Part shown: positions 58,011 to 64,000 of the stretch, in pieces
How positions within the stretch are numbered: position 1 is the first letter of the stretch
How the letters are laid out: every line of letters begins with the position of its first letter
Source of the DNA: Paracoccus shanxieyensis
GTDB lineage: Bacteria > Pseudomonadota > Alphaproteobacteria > Rhodobacterales > Rhodobacteraceae
Direction of reading: 5' to 3'
DNA: 64,000 nt
NCBI RefSeq assembly: GCF_009711265.1
Contig: NZ_WMII01000004.1
Span: 1-64,000 of the forward strand
Made by a program: the position numbers and the translations under genes
Notes under the pieces: model-generated
Seen by the model: only the letters and a program-made list of their open reading frames with translations
Told to the model about the DNA's origin: nothing
Databases searched by the model: none

Positions 58011-58294
58011 AGATACTTCGCTATTTCCTTGAACTCGTCGATCGACTGCCGCCGATCACGCCCGAGCGGCCCGACCACTTCTTCGAGGCAATGGTCGAGG
58101 TGATCCTGAATCAGTGTCTTCTTGGCCTGGGCGATAGCCTTCTCGACGGCATGGAGCTGCTGGGCGATGTCGAGGCACGGCCGCCCGCCCTCGATCATCT
58201 CGATGACGCCGCGAAGATGACCATCGGCGCGCTTCAGCCGCTTGACGATCTCCGGGTGGGATTGGTGAGTTTGGGATGGCTTGGTCATCGTCAT
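58007..58294 (-). CDS. CsoR/RcnR-family metal-sensing repressor (NreA/DmeR-like)
   Basis: The 95-residue all-helical repressor (DUF156) has KRLKRADGHLRGVIEMIEGG and the ligand set Cys in GRPCLDIAQQL, then DHLDHCLEE. The second helix thus offers His, His and Cys; an extra His pair (QSHPE) lies near the N-terminus. This is the pattern of DmeR/NreA-like sensors for Ni2+ or Co2+; a Cu+ CsoR fingerprint (Cys-His-Cys) is also compatible. Either ATG 58294 or ATG 58288 can start it; AGGA is better spaced for the second. The operator lies immediately upstream (58299-58317). Confidence 0.85.
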   Translation of the reverse strand: MTMTKPSQTHQSHPEIVKRLKRADGHLRGVIEMIEGGRPCLDIAQQLHAVEKAIAQAKKTLIQDHLDHCLEEVVGPLGRDRRQSIDEFKEIAKYL

Positions 58295-58298
58295 ATCC

Positions 58299-58317
58299 TA
58301 TCCCCCTGTAGGGGATA
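58299..58317. promoter_or_regulatory. Operator-like inverted repeat of the metal regulator
   Basis: TATCCCC (58299-58305) and GGGGATA (58311-58317) flank CTGTA. G/C tracts bordered by A/T, as here, are the known target type of RcnR/FrmR/CsoR proteins. It lies directly before the repressor gene and overlaps its ribosome site. Confidence 0.75.
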
Positions 58318-58427
58318 TGCCAAGATGGTCGAACGTCGAAAGCAGGTTGCTCGTTTGGCTATAGCGGCAGGTGAAGTCAGGTATTGCTTACTTGCACTTC
58401 TACGCTTTTGCGGTTGTCGGTTCTTGC

Positions 58428-58495
58428 GGGGGAAAGCCTTCCCCCTGGCCGGCACTGCGTTGCCGGCACACCCCCTTCTGCGGGGAGACCCCGCA
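58428..58495. other. Cluster of three perfect hairpins
   Basis: Within 68 bp lie three consecutive perfect 7-bp stems: GGGGGAA/TTCCCCC (58428-58434, 58439-58445), GCCGGCA/TGCCGGC (58448-58454, 58461-58467) and TGCGGGG/CCCCGCA (58479-58485, 58489-58495). Loops have 4, 6 and 3 bases. No gene overlaps them. They sit between the metal-resistance promoter and the P-loop kinase gene and may be a structured RNA, a single-strand replication or transfer site, or a regulatory array. Confidence 0.6.
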
Positions 58496-58567
58496 ACGCC
58501 CCCTGGGTAGGTCTCAGCCGGACTCAGTGATGTGGTGGACGCGCTCGCCTCGCGATACACTGTCCCA

Positions 58568-59035
58568 ATGCCTATACTTCATCTCATCTGTGGGCTTCCC
58601 GGCTCGGGCAAGACCACATTGGCACGGCAGCTTGAGAATCAGGGAAAGGGGCTTCGCCTCTCTCCCGATGAATGGATGTCCACGCTCGGATTCCAGCTCT
58701 ACGACGAGGGCGGCCGCGCGCGTGTCGAGCAGTTGCAATGGCGTCTGGCCCAACGCCTTCTGGCCGCCGGAAACGACGTCATTCTGGAGAACGGCTTCTG
58801 GTCAAGAGAGGAGCGCGATTCCTACCGGGCGGTTGCGCAGTCGCTCGGCTGCGAGACCCGGCTTCACTATCTCGACGTCCCCGTCGAGGAGTTGCAGCGT
58901 CGGATCATCGCCCGCAACCGCGATGCGCCTGCCGATGCGGCTGTCGATCCGAACGATCTTCTCGCTTGGTCGAAGATGTTCGAACCGCCGACCACGGACG
59001 AACTTGCGGTTGGGCACGGCACCGCGCCGCCGTGA
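58568..59035 (+). CDS. P-loop kinase-like AAA ATP-binding protein
   Basis: The 155-residue protein starts at ATG 58568 with [20 protein letters not shown], whose Walker A covers residues 9-17. LSPDEWMSTLGFQLYDEGG holds the acidic residue expected of the zeta-toxin/shikimate-kinase-like group, and RRIIARNRDAPADAAVD is the Arg-rich lid. It probably phosphorylates a small molecule; relatives include aminoglycoside and chloramphenicol phosphotransferase-like and zeta-like kinases. No antitoxin partner is next to it. There is no obvious Shine-Dalgarno in front of the ATG. Confidence 0.75.
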   Translation: MPILHLICGLPGSGKTTLARQLENQGKGLRLSPDEWMSTLGFQLYDEGGRARVEQLQWRLAQRLLAAGNDVILENGFWSREERDSYRAVAQSLGCETRLHYLDVPVEELQRRIIARNRDAPADAAVDPNDLLAWSKMFEPPTTDELAVGHGTAPP

Positions 59036-59080
59036 TCGGCGGCAGCGCCGCTTTAGAGTGAGAGTGCAGACGGGGTTTGC

Positions 59081-59130
59081 CGTGACGGGTTGAGGGCTGG
59101 AGAAGAGGTCTCCGGCGCCCGTCGCGGAGA
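59081..59130 (+). promoter_or_regulatory. Structured 5' leader, copy 1 (radC-motif-like), before ardC
   Basis: Outer stem GTGACGGG (59082-59089) pairs with CCCGTCGC (59118-59125). Inner stem GCTGGAGA (59096-59103) pairs with TCTCCGGC (59109-59116) around loop AGAGG (59104-59108). GGAGA (59126-59130) directly after the outer stem is the ribosome site, six bases before ATG 59137. An upstream TTAGAGTGAGAG segment (59053-59064) is shared with copy 3. Confidence 0.82.
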
Positions 59131-59136
59131 ACCGCG

Positions 59137-60090
59137 ATGTCCAGATACGACCATACCCCCCGTTCCGGCGCGGATCGGGCGAACCTTTACGACGAGATCA
59201 CCGACAAGATCATCGCCGAGCTTGAGGCCGGGCGCTTTCCTTGGGTCCAGCCCTGGGGCAAGGCCACGGCCCAGGCCCCGCTCGGCCTGCCGCAGAACGC
59301 CAGCACCGGCCGCGCCTATAGCGGCATCAATATCCTCATCCTGTGGGGCGCCGTCGTCCAGCACGGCTTCCCCGGACAGGGCTGGCTCACCTTCCGCCAG
59401 GCGCTTTCGCTCGGCGGCAATGTCCGCAAGGGCGAGTGCGGCACAACCGTCGTCTATGCCGATCGCTTCACGCCCGAGGACGAGAAGCGGCGGGCGCGAG
59501 AGACCGGCGAGGAACCGGGGAAGATCCCGTTCCTGAAGCGGTTCACGGTGTTCAACACCGCGCAGTGCGAGGGCCTGCCCGAGGACATTGCCGTGGCCAT
59601 GCCGCCTCCGCCATCCGGACTGGTCGAGCCGAGGGTCGAGGCGCTCATCAAGGCGACCGGCATCGACTTCCGCATCGGCGGCGACCGCGCCTACTACGTC
59701 CCGGCCCTCGACCATGTGGTCGTTCCGCCGCCGCAAGCCTATTTCGAGCCGATCAACTGGCACCGGACGGCCCTGCATGAGCTGGGTCATGCGACAGGCC
59801 ATGCGTCCCGGCTGAACCGCGATTTTTCCGGTTCCTTCGGCACCAGGAAATACGCTTTCGAGGAGCTGGTGGCGGAAATCTCGGCCGCCTTCTGCTGTGC
59901 CTCCCTCGGCATTGTGCCGACCGTCCGCCATGCGGATTACATCGCCTCCTGGCTCGAAGTGCTGCGCGAGGACAACCGGGCCGTCGTCCGCGCTGCCTCG
60001 CAGGCGAGCAAAGCGGCCGACTGGATTTTGTCCTTCCTGCCAGATGCGGACGGGCTCGGTGCGGCCGACGATGAGCGGGAGGCAGCATGA
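59137..60090 (+). CDS. ArdC-family antirestriction protein (ssDNA-binding + zincin)
   Basis: The 317-residue protein has the ArdC N-terminal domain (residues 15-140; LYDEITDKIIAELEAGRFPWVQPWG, NASTGRAYSGINILILWGA), which binds single-stranded DNA, and a metallopeptidase-like domain with ALHELGHATGHASRL (about residue 208) and a downstream Glu (FEELVAEISAAF). In plasmids ArdC protects incoming DNA from restriction. The gene starts after leader copy 1 and its stop overlaps the next start (ATGA), so it is co-translated with the PP-loop protein. Confidence 0.93.
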   Translation: MSRYDHTPRSGADRANLYDEITDKIIAELEAGRFPWVQPWGKATAQAPLGLPQNASTGRAYSGINILILWGAVVQHGFPGQGWLTFRQALSLGGNVRKGECGTTVVYADRFTPEDEKRRARETGEEPGKIPFLKRFTVFNTAQCEGLPEDIAVAMPPPPSGLVEPRVEALIKATGIDFRIGGDRAYYVPALDHVVVPPPQAYFEPINWHRTALHELGHATGHASRLNRDFSGSFGTRKYAFEELVAEISAAFCCASLGIVPTVRHADYIASWLEVLREDNRAVVRAASQASKAADWILSFLPDADGLGAADDEREAA

Positions 60091-61037
60091 TGAACGCGCT
60101 CGCCTTTCCCGGCTCGATCCCCGATCCTGCGCAGGCGGCCGAGATCCGCCTGCGTGTCCTCAGCCTCGGCGCCGGCGTCCAGTCGACCACGCTCGCCCTC
60201 ATGGCTGCCCATGGCGAGATCGGCCCGATGCCGGATTGCGCGATCTTCGCGGACACCGGCTGGGAGCCGAACGCGGTCTATGAGCATCTTGCCTGGCTGG
60301 GATCGCCGAATGTCCTGCCATTCCCCATCCATATCGTCTCGGCCGGGGATATCCGCGCCGATCTGCTCACCGGCGCACGCGGCGAGCGGTGGGCCTCGAT
60401 CCCCGCCTTCACACGCACGGTCGCGCCCGCTGGGACTGAACTACCCGTCTATGATGAAGACGAGAACGGCGAACCCGTCATTGTCGGTTCCCGCGTCCTG
60501 GCAGGTGAGCGGATCAGCATTGGCATGATCCGCCGCCAATGCACCAAGGACTACAAGATCACCCCAATCCGGCGGAAGGTGCGCGAACTCCTTGGCATTG
60601 CGGGGCGCCGCTCGCCCGGATCGCCAGTCGCCGAGCAATGGATCGGGATTTCTCTCGACGAGGCGTTGCGCATGAAGCCCTCGTTTGAGGACTGGCAGGT
60701 CAACCGCTGGCCCCTGATCGAACGGGGCATGACCCGCCAGGACTGCCTGCGCTGGCTGGAGCGGCATGGCTATCCTCTCCCGCCCAAGAGCGCCTGCATC
60801 GGCTGCCCGTTCCATTCCAATGCCTATTGGCGGCATATGCGTGACCACGATCCCGAAGGGTGGACCGATGCCGTGTCGGTCGATGCCGCCATCCGCACGG
60901 GCTTCCGGGGCATTCGCGGCGAGGTCTATCTTCACCGTTCCGCCGTCCCGCTCGATCTGGCCGATCTTTCGACAGCCGCCGATCATGGCCAGCTCGACCT
61001 CTGGCCGAACGAATGCGAGGGCATGTGCGGGGTGTGA
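60087..61037 (+). CDS. PP-loop ATPase of the PAPS-reductase superfamily, function unknown
   Basis: The 316-residue protein has a PP-loop variant (LRVLSLGAGVQSTTLALMA, residues 22-40) and IFADTGWEPNAVYEHL, both as in adenine-nucleotide alpha-hydrolases such as PAPS reductase, DndC or tRNA thiolation enzymes. A Cys in IRRQCTKDYKITPIRRKVRE and a C-terminal set (SACIGCPFHSNAYWR; CEGMCGV at the end) give a likely metal or Fe-S site with four or five cysteines. It does not look like true CysH, since the ECGLH motif is absent. It overlaps ardC (ATGA), which ties it to DNA protection or modification rather than sulfate assimilation. Confidence 0.8.
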   Translation: MMNALAFPGSIPDPAQAAEIRLRVLSLGAGVQSTTLALMAAHGEIGPMPDCAIFADTGWEPNAVYEHLAWLGSPNVLPFPIHIVSAGDIRADLLTGARGERWASIPAFTRTVAPAGTELPVYDEDENGEPVIVGSRVLAGERISIGMIRRQCTKDYKITPIRRKVRELLGIAGRRSPGSPVAEQWIGISLDEALRMKPSFEDWQVNRWPLIERGMTRQDCLRWLERHGYPLPPKSACIGCPFHSNAYWRHMRDHDPEGWTDAVSVDAAIRTGFRGIRGEVYLHRSAVPLDLADLSTAADHGQLDLWPNECEGMCGV

Positions 61038-61096
61038 CTGCTGAAACTCGCCGATGCACATAGCCGGATTTCCGGCTTTGCGATTTTCCGGCTCGC

Positions 61097-61186
61097 AGCG
61101 CCGCCCTTCTGGAGACAGAGGGCGGCGCTTTGGGTCGTGGCGGGTTGGGTGCCGGGAGAGAGGCTCCCGGCGGCCCGCCACGGAGA
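61097..61186 (+). promoter_or_regulatory. Structured 5' leader, copy 2 (radC-motif-like)
   Basis: First hairpin: AGCGCCGCCCT (61097-61107) with AGGGCGGCGCT (61119-61129), 11 perfect pairs. Second element: outer stem GTGGCGGG (61137-61144) with CCCGCCAC (61174-61181), inner stem GCCGGGAG (61151-61158) with CTCCCGGC (61164-61171), loop AGAGG (61159-61163). GGAGA (61182-61186) is the ribosome site, again six bases before ATG 61193. Both arms differ from copies 1 and 3 in a compensating way. Confidence 0.88.
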
Positions 61187-61192
61187 ACGCAG

Positions 61193-61579
61193 ATGCCTGC
61201 TATTCAGTCACCCACGCCCCTGAAAACCTTCCTCATCTGCCATGGCGCCGAGAACGAGTTCTGGCTGTGCAAGGCCGCGGACCGGAATCATGCCGTCGAG
61301 CAGTTTGAAGCCGCCGCGACGGACGGCGACATCAACGAGGTATTCGAGTGCGTCCCCGCCATGAACCGCTACTTCGTCCGCCAGCGGCGGGCGATGTGGG
61401 TCTGCTTCGTCCAGGAGGTCGAAGCAGAGGATGAGGATGCCGCGGTCGATGCCTTCTACCAAGGGTTCGATCCGCAGCACTTCTTCATAGAGGGCGCCCT
61501 TCAACACGCTGATCATGGCCCCGCCACGGTCTTCGACCGGCGGGAATACCCGAACGCGAATGTTGCCGAGGCCGACTGA
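61193..61579 (+). CDS. Hypothetical protein of the mobile element
   Basis: The 128-residue acidic protein (MPAIQSPTPLKTFLICHGAE) is alpha/beta in pattern, with many Asp/Glu (FVQEVEAEDEDAAVDAFYQG) and few Lys. It has no signal peptide or membrane span. The start is set by the leader's GGAGA. I recognise no domain. Its place between a putative DNA-modification protein and ParB, and the shared leader, suggest a role in element entry or upkeep. High negative charge would also suit a DNA mimic, but that is a guess. Confidence 0.75.
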   Translation: MPAIQSPTPLKTFLICHGAENEFWLCKAADRNHAVEQFEAAATDGDINEVFECVPAMNRYFVRQRRAMWVCFVQEVEAEDEDAAVDAFYQGFDPQHFFIEGALQHADHGPATVFDRREYPNANVAEAD

Positions 61580-61618
61580 CGAGCTGTTCCAAAGCTGAAT
61601 AGCCCGTGTCCTTGCGAC

Positions 61619-61708
61619 AGCGCTGCCCTCTTAGAGTAAGAGGGCGGCGCTTCGCTTCGTGACGGGTTGGAGGTCGAGAGAGAGGCTCACGACCGCCCGT
61701 CGCGGAGA
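61619..61708 (+). promoter_or_regulatory. Structured 5' leader, copy 3 (radC-motif-like), before parB-like gene
   Basis: First hairpin: AGCGCTGCCCTC (61619-61630) with GAGGGCGGCGCT (61640-61651), 12 pairs with one T-G. Second: outer stem GTGACGGG (61659-61666) with CCCGTCGC (61696-61703); inner stem GGTCG-A-GAG (61672-61680) with CTC-A-CGACC (61686-61694), an A-A mismatch in the middle, loop AGAGG (61681-61685). GGAGA at 61704-61708 precedes ATG 61717 by eight bases. Confidence 0.88.
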
Positions 61709-61716
61709 TGACCACC

Positions 61717-63870
61717 ATGGCCCGAGCTGCCAAGAAAAAGAAGCCCGCCCTTCAGATGATCGAGTTCTCGCGGGCGCGCGATATTCCGTTCAACCGCATC
61801 CGACTGTCGGATAGCAACGTCCGCGAGATCGACGTGGAGGCCGGCCTGGACGACCTGACCCATGACATCGACCGGCGGGAAGATCTCGTGCAAGGTCTCA
61901 ATGTCCGCGCCGTATTCGACGAGGACGGCAATGAGACCGGCGATTTCGAGACACCCGCAGGCGGCCGCCGCTACAGGTCCATCGCGCGCCTTGTGGAAGC
62001 CGGTCGCTTCCCGGCCGAAGGGCTTGTGCCTTGCATCGTCAAGAAGGCCGACGCCAAGACCTCGGCCGTCGACGACTCGCTGGCCGAGAACCTGCTGCGC
62101 CTCGCCCTGCATCCGCTCGACCAGTTCAAGGCGTTCAAGCGGATGTTCGACATGGGCATGTCGAAGGAGGAGATCGCCGACGCCTGGCGGACCACGCCGC
62201 GCTACATCATGCAGCGTCTGCGCCTCGCCACCGTCGCGCCGACACTACACGATGCCTATGCGCGCAACGAGATGACGCTGGCGATGCTGGAAGCCTTCAC
62301 CGTCAACCCCGACCACGAGCGCCAGCATCAGGTCTGGGAGCGCATCAGCACGTCGTGGCAGAAGGAGCCCTGGCAGATCCGCAATATGCTGACCGAGACC
62401 ACGGTTCCGGCCGCCGATAAGCGCGCCCGCTTTATCGGCGTCGAAGCCTATGAGACAGCGGGCGGCCCGGTGCTGCGCGACCTCTTCTCCGAGGAAAACG
62501 GCGGCTGGTTGCAGGACGTCACGCTCCTCGACCGCCTGGTCGACGAGAAGCTGCGCGCCATTGCCGACGAGATCGCCGGTCAAGGCTGGAAGTGGATCGA
62601 CGCGGCGGTCGAGCTGCCCTACGGCCACACCAACGGCCTGCGCAAGCTGGCCGGTGTGACCCAGGAACTGACCGAAGAGGAGCGCGCCACGCGCGAGGCG
62701 CTGCGCGACGAGTATGACGAACTCGAAGCCAAGTATGCCGAAGCCGACGACCTCCCCGATGAGGCCGATCAGCGTCTCGGGGAGATCGAGGCCGAGCTGG
62801 AAGCCTTCGAGAACCGGCCCGTCACCTTCGCGCCGGAAGACATCGCCCGTGCCGGTGTTATCGTCAGTATCGGCCGCGAGGGCGAGTTGATCGTCAGCAG
62901 CGGCTACGTCCGCCGCGAGGATGAGCAACCCGAGACGGTCGATGGCGAGGATGCCGGAGAGGGCGCGGACCCGTCCGACCCTGATGCCGTGCAGCGCGCC
63001 GTCATCACTGTCGGCGGCGAGCCGGTCCCGGACGCCGACGAGGAAGAGGACGATGCTGTCAAACCGCTGCCCGAGCGGCTGGTGACGGACCTGACCGCAT
63101 GGCGGACGCTGGCGCTGCGCAATGCGCTCGCCGAGAATCCGCACGTCGCCATGACGGCCCTGCTGCACAAGCTGGTTCTCGATACCTTCGAGCGCACGTC
63201 CACCTCGGGAACGAGCCTTTATGCCGCCGTGCGTCACATCTATCTCCCGGCCGATGCGACCGGGCTCGCGGACAGTGCCGCCGCGAAGATGATCGACGAA
63301 CGCGCGGACGCCTGGCGGGGCGACATTCCCTCCGGTGATGACGACAGGCTCTGGGGCTGGATCGACGGCCTCGACGATGCCAGCCGCCTGGCGCTGCTCG
63401 CCCATTGCGTCAGCTTCGGCGTCAACGCGCTCTATGAGCGGCCGAACCCCTATTCGGGGAATGGCATCTCGCAGCACGGTCTCGACCGCCGCATGGCCGA
63501 GGCCGAACGGCTGGCGCAGGCCACCGGCCTCGATCTTGTCGAAGCCGGCTGGAAACCCACGGTCGAGAACTACCTCGGCCGCGTGACCAAGACTCGCATC
63601 CTCGAAGCGGTGCGTGAAGGCGCCGGCGATCGCGCGGCCGATCTCATCGCGCATCTCAAGAAGGGCGACATGGCGAAGGAGGCCGAGCGGCTTCTGGCCG
63701 ATACCGGCTGGCTGCCGGAGCCGCTGCGCCCCACCGTGGACGCGCAGGCCGTGGATGGCTCAGCCGATCAGGACGAGAATGGCATGGCGTTGCCCGATTT
63801 CCTCGCCGGTGACGATGAGAACGCGGCCGATGCCGCCGACGATCCGGTGGCCTTGGTCGCCGCCGAGTGA
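61717..63870 (+). CDS. ParB/RepB-like DNA-binding protein, long form
   Basis: I prefer ATG 61717 (MARAAKKKKP) because the leader's GGAGA overlaps ATG 61708. The 717-residue protein has a ParB N-terminal CTPase-like domain (residues 18-130) with TPAGGRRYRSIARLVEAG and DDSLAENLLRLALHPLDQFKA, then an HTH (residues 140-190; MSKEEIADAWRTTPRYIMQR). The 500 residues after it, partly Glu/Asp-rich (residues 310-365), form a large C-terminal part unlike chromosomal ParB. Long ParB-like proteins of this type are typical of integrative elements in alphaproteobacteria. No ParA is adjacent in the window. Confidence 0.9.
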   Translation: MARAAKKKKPALQMIEFSRARDIPFNRIRLSDSNVREIDVEAGLDDLTHDIDRREDLVQGLNVRAVFDEDGNETGDFETPAGGRRYRSIARLVEAGRFPAEGLVPCIVKKADAKTSAVDDSLAENLLRLALHPLDQFKAFKRMFDMGMSKEEIADAWRTTPRYIMQRLRLATVAPTLHDAYARNEMTLAMLEAFTVNPDHERQHQVWERISTSWQKEPWQIRNMLTETTVPAADKRARFIGVEAYETAGGPVLRDLFSEENGGWLQDVTLLDRLVDEKLRAIADEIAGQGWKWIDAAVELPYGHTNGLRKLAGVTQELTEEERATREALRDEYDELEAKYAEADDLPDEADQRLGEIEAELEAFENRPVTFAPEDIARAGVIVSIGREGELIVSSGYVRREDEQPETVDGEDAGEGADPSDPDAVQRAVITVGGEPVPDADEEEDDAVKPLPERLVTDLTAWRTLALRNALAENPHVAMTALLHKLVLDTFERTSTSGTSLYAAVRHIYLPADATGLADSAAAKMIDERADAWRGDIPSGDDDRLWGWIDGLDDASRLALLAHCVSFGVNALYERPNPYSGNGISQHGLDRRMAEAERLAQATGLDLVEAGWKPTVENYLGRVTKTRILEAVREGAGDRAADLIAHLKKGDMAKEAERLLADTGWLPEPLRPTVDAQAVDGSADQDENGMALPDFLAGDDENAADAADDPVALVAAE

Positions 63871-63927
63871 CGCGCACCAGCGGGGCGGTCTCGGTCGCCC
63901 CGCTTACTCCCCACCCCATATAGGCTC

Positions 63928-63950
63928 GGCCCCGGCCGGGCCTTTTTTTT
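63928..63950 (+). terminator. Terminator-like hairpin with T8 tract before the last gene
   Basis: GGCCC (63928-63932) and GGGCC (63938-63942) enclose CGGCC and are followed by eight T (63943-63950). It is 58 bp after the parB-like stop and only 14 bp before the next start codon, with the ribosome site CAGGAGA directly after the T-run. It may end the parB transcript or act as an attenuator for the next gene. Confidence 0.7.
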
Positions 63951-63964
63951 CAGGAGACAGGATC

Positions 63965-64000
63965 ATGCCATCCGACAACCATCCCAACCCCGGCCAGCCC
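63965..64000 (+). CDS. Start of a further element gene, cut by the window edge
   Basis: ATG 63965 follows CAGGAGACAGGATC, a good ribosome site. Only twelve codons are visible (MPSDNHPNPGQP), hydrophilic and Pro-rich, without a stop. Nothing can be said on function. Confidence 0.55.
   Translation, partial: MPSDNHPNPGQP

Noticed and set aside
60087..61037. Assignment as assimilatory PAPS reductase (cysH)
   Set aside because: The CysH C-terminal ECGLH motif is missing, the PP-loop is divergent and the gene is coupled to ardC, not to sulfur genes.

Overview
The window looks like the chromosome of a GC-rich alphaproteobacterium of the Rhodobacteraceae, most likely Paracoccus-like. The evidence is the C5-pathway 5-aminolevulinate synthase, a short membrane-anchored cytochrome c, the alphaproteobacterial SRP RNA, yejABEF, the RodZ-IspG neighbourhood and the Hint-domain secreted protein. 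This is inference from gene content; no 16S rRNA is present.

Layout. Positions 1-7.9 kb are accessory: a truncated HTH-like protein gene, a bile-acid:Na+ symporter-family carrier, three tightly coupled genes that resemble phage-tail or surface proteins (one an SGNH hydrolase), a convergent Hint-domain protein and a two-gene membrane pair that begins with a 24-residue peptide. A tRNA-Arg(UCU) and a GNAT acetyltransferase follow. From 8.9 to 12.7 kb lies a sulfate/thiosulfate ABC operon (cysA-sbp-cysT-cysW), then a TerB/J-domain protein and a Pro-rich secreted protein. From 14.0 to 21.0 kb, on the minus strand, yejABEF is translationally coupled to a glycosyltransferase.

From 21.1 to 41.5 kb is core housekeeping: cytochrome c, pheA, a 2',3'-cyclic nucleotidase, SRP RNA (ffs), psuK-psuG, a patatin phospholipase, prfB, mrcA, an amidase, an aminotransferase, a DsbA-like protein, ispG, rodZ, hemA, an M20 dipeptidase and a BOF-family protein. 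From 41.7 to 53.2 kb is a catabolic module: a peptide-type ABC importer (dppA-B-C plus a fused DF ATPase) and a FAD oxidoreductase face a divergent hydantoinase/oxoprolinase pair (hyuA-hyuB) and an IclR regulator. Two matching 19-bp palindromes sit in the AT-rich divergent promoter.

At 53.92 kb the 3' part of a tRNA-Arg(CCG) gene marks an attachment site. From there to the right edge the DNA is an integrated element: tyrosine integrase, a DUF433/PIN-like toxin-antitoxin pair, a nickel-type exporter and its CsoR/RcnR-family repressor, a P-loop kinase, ArdC antirestriction protein, a PP-loop ATPase with a cysteine-rich tail, a small unknown protein, a large ParB-like protein and the first codons of another gene. 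Three element genes (ardC, the 128-residue protein, parB) carry copies of one structured 5' leader with compensatory base changes, an invariant AGAGG loop and a built-in Shine-Dalgarno sequence. I think these belong to the known radC RNA motif class. They suggest that the entry functions of the element are controlled together at the RNA level.
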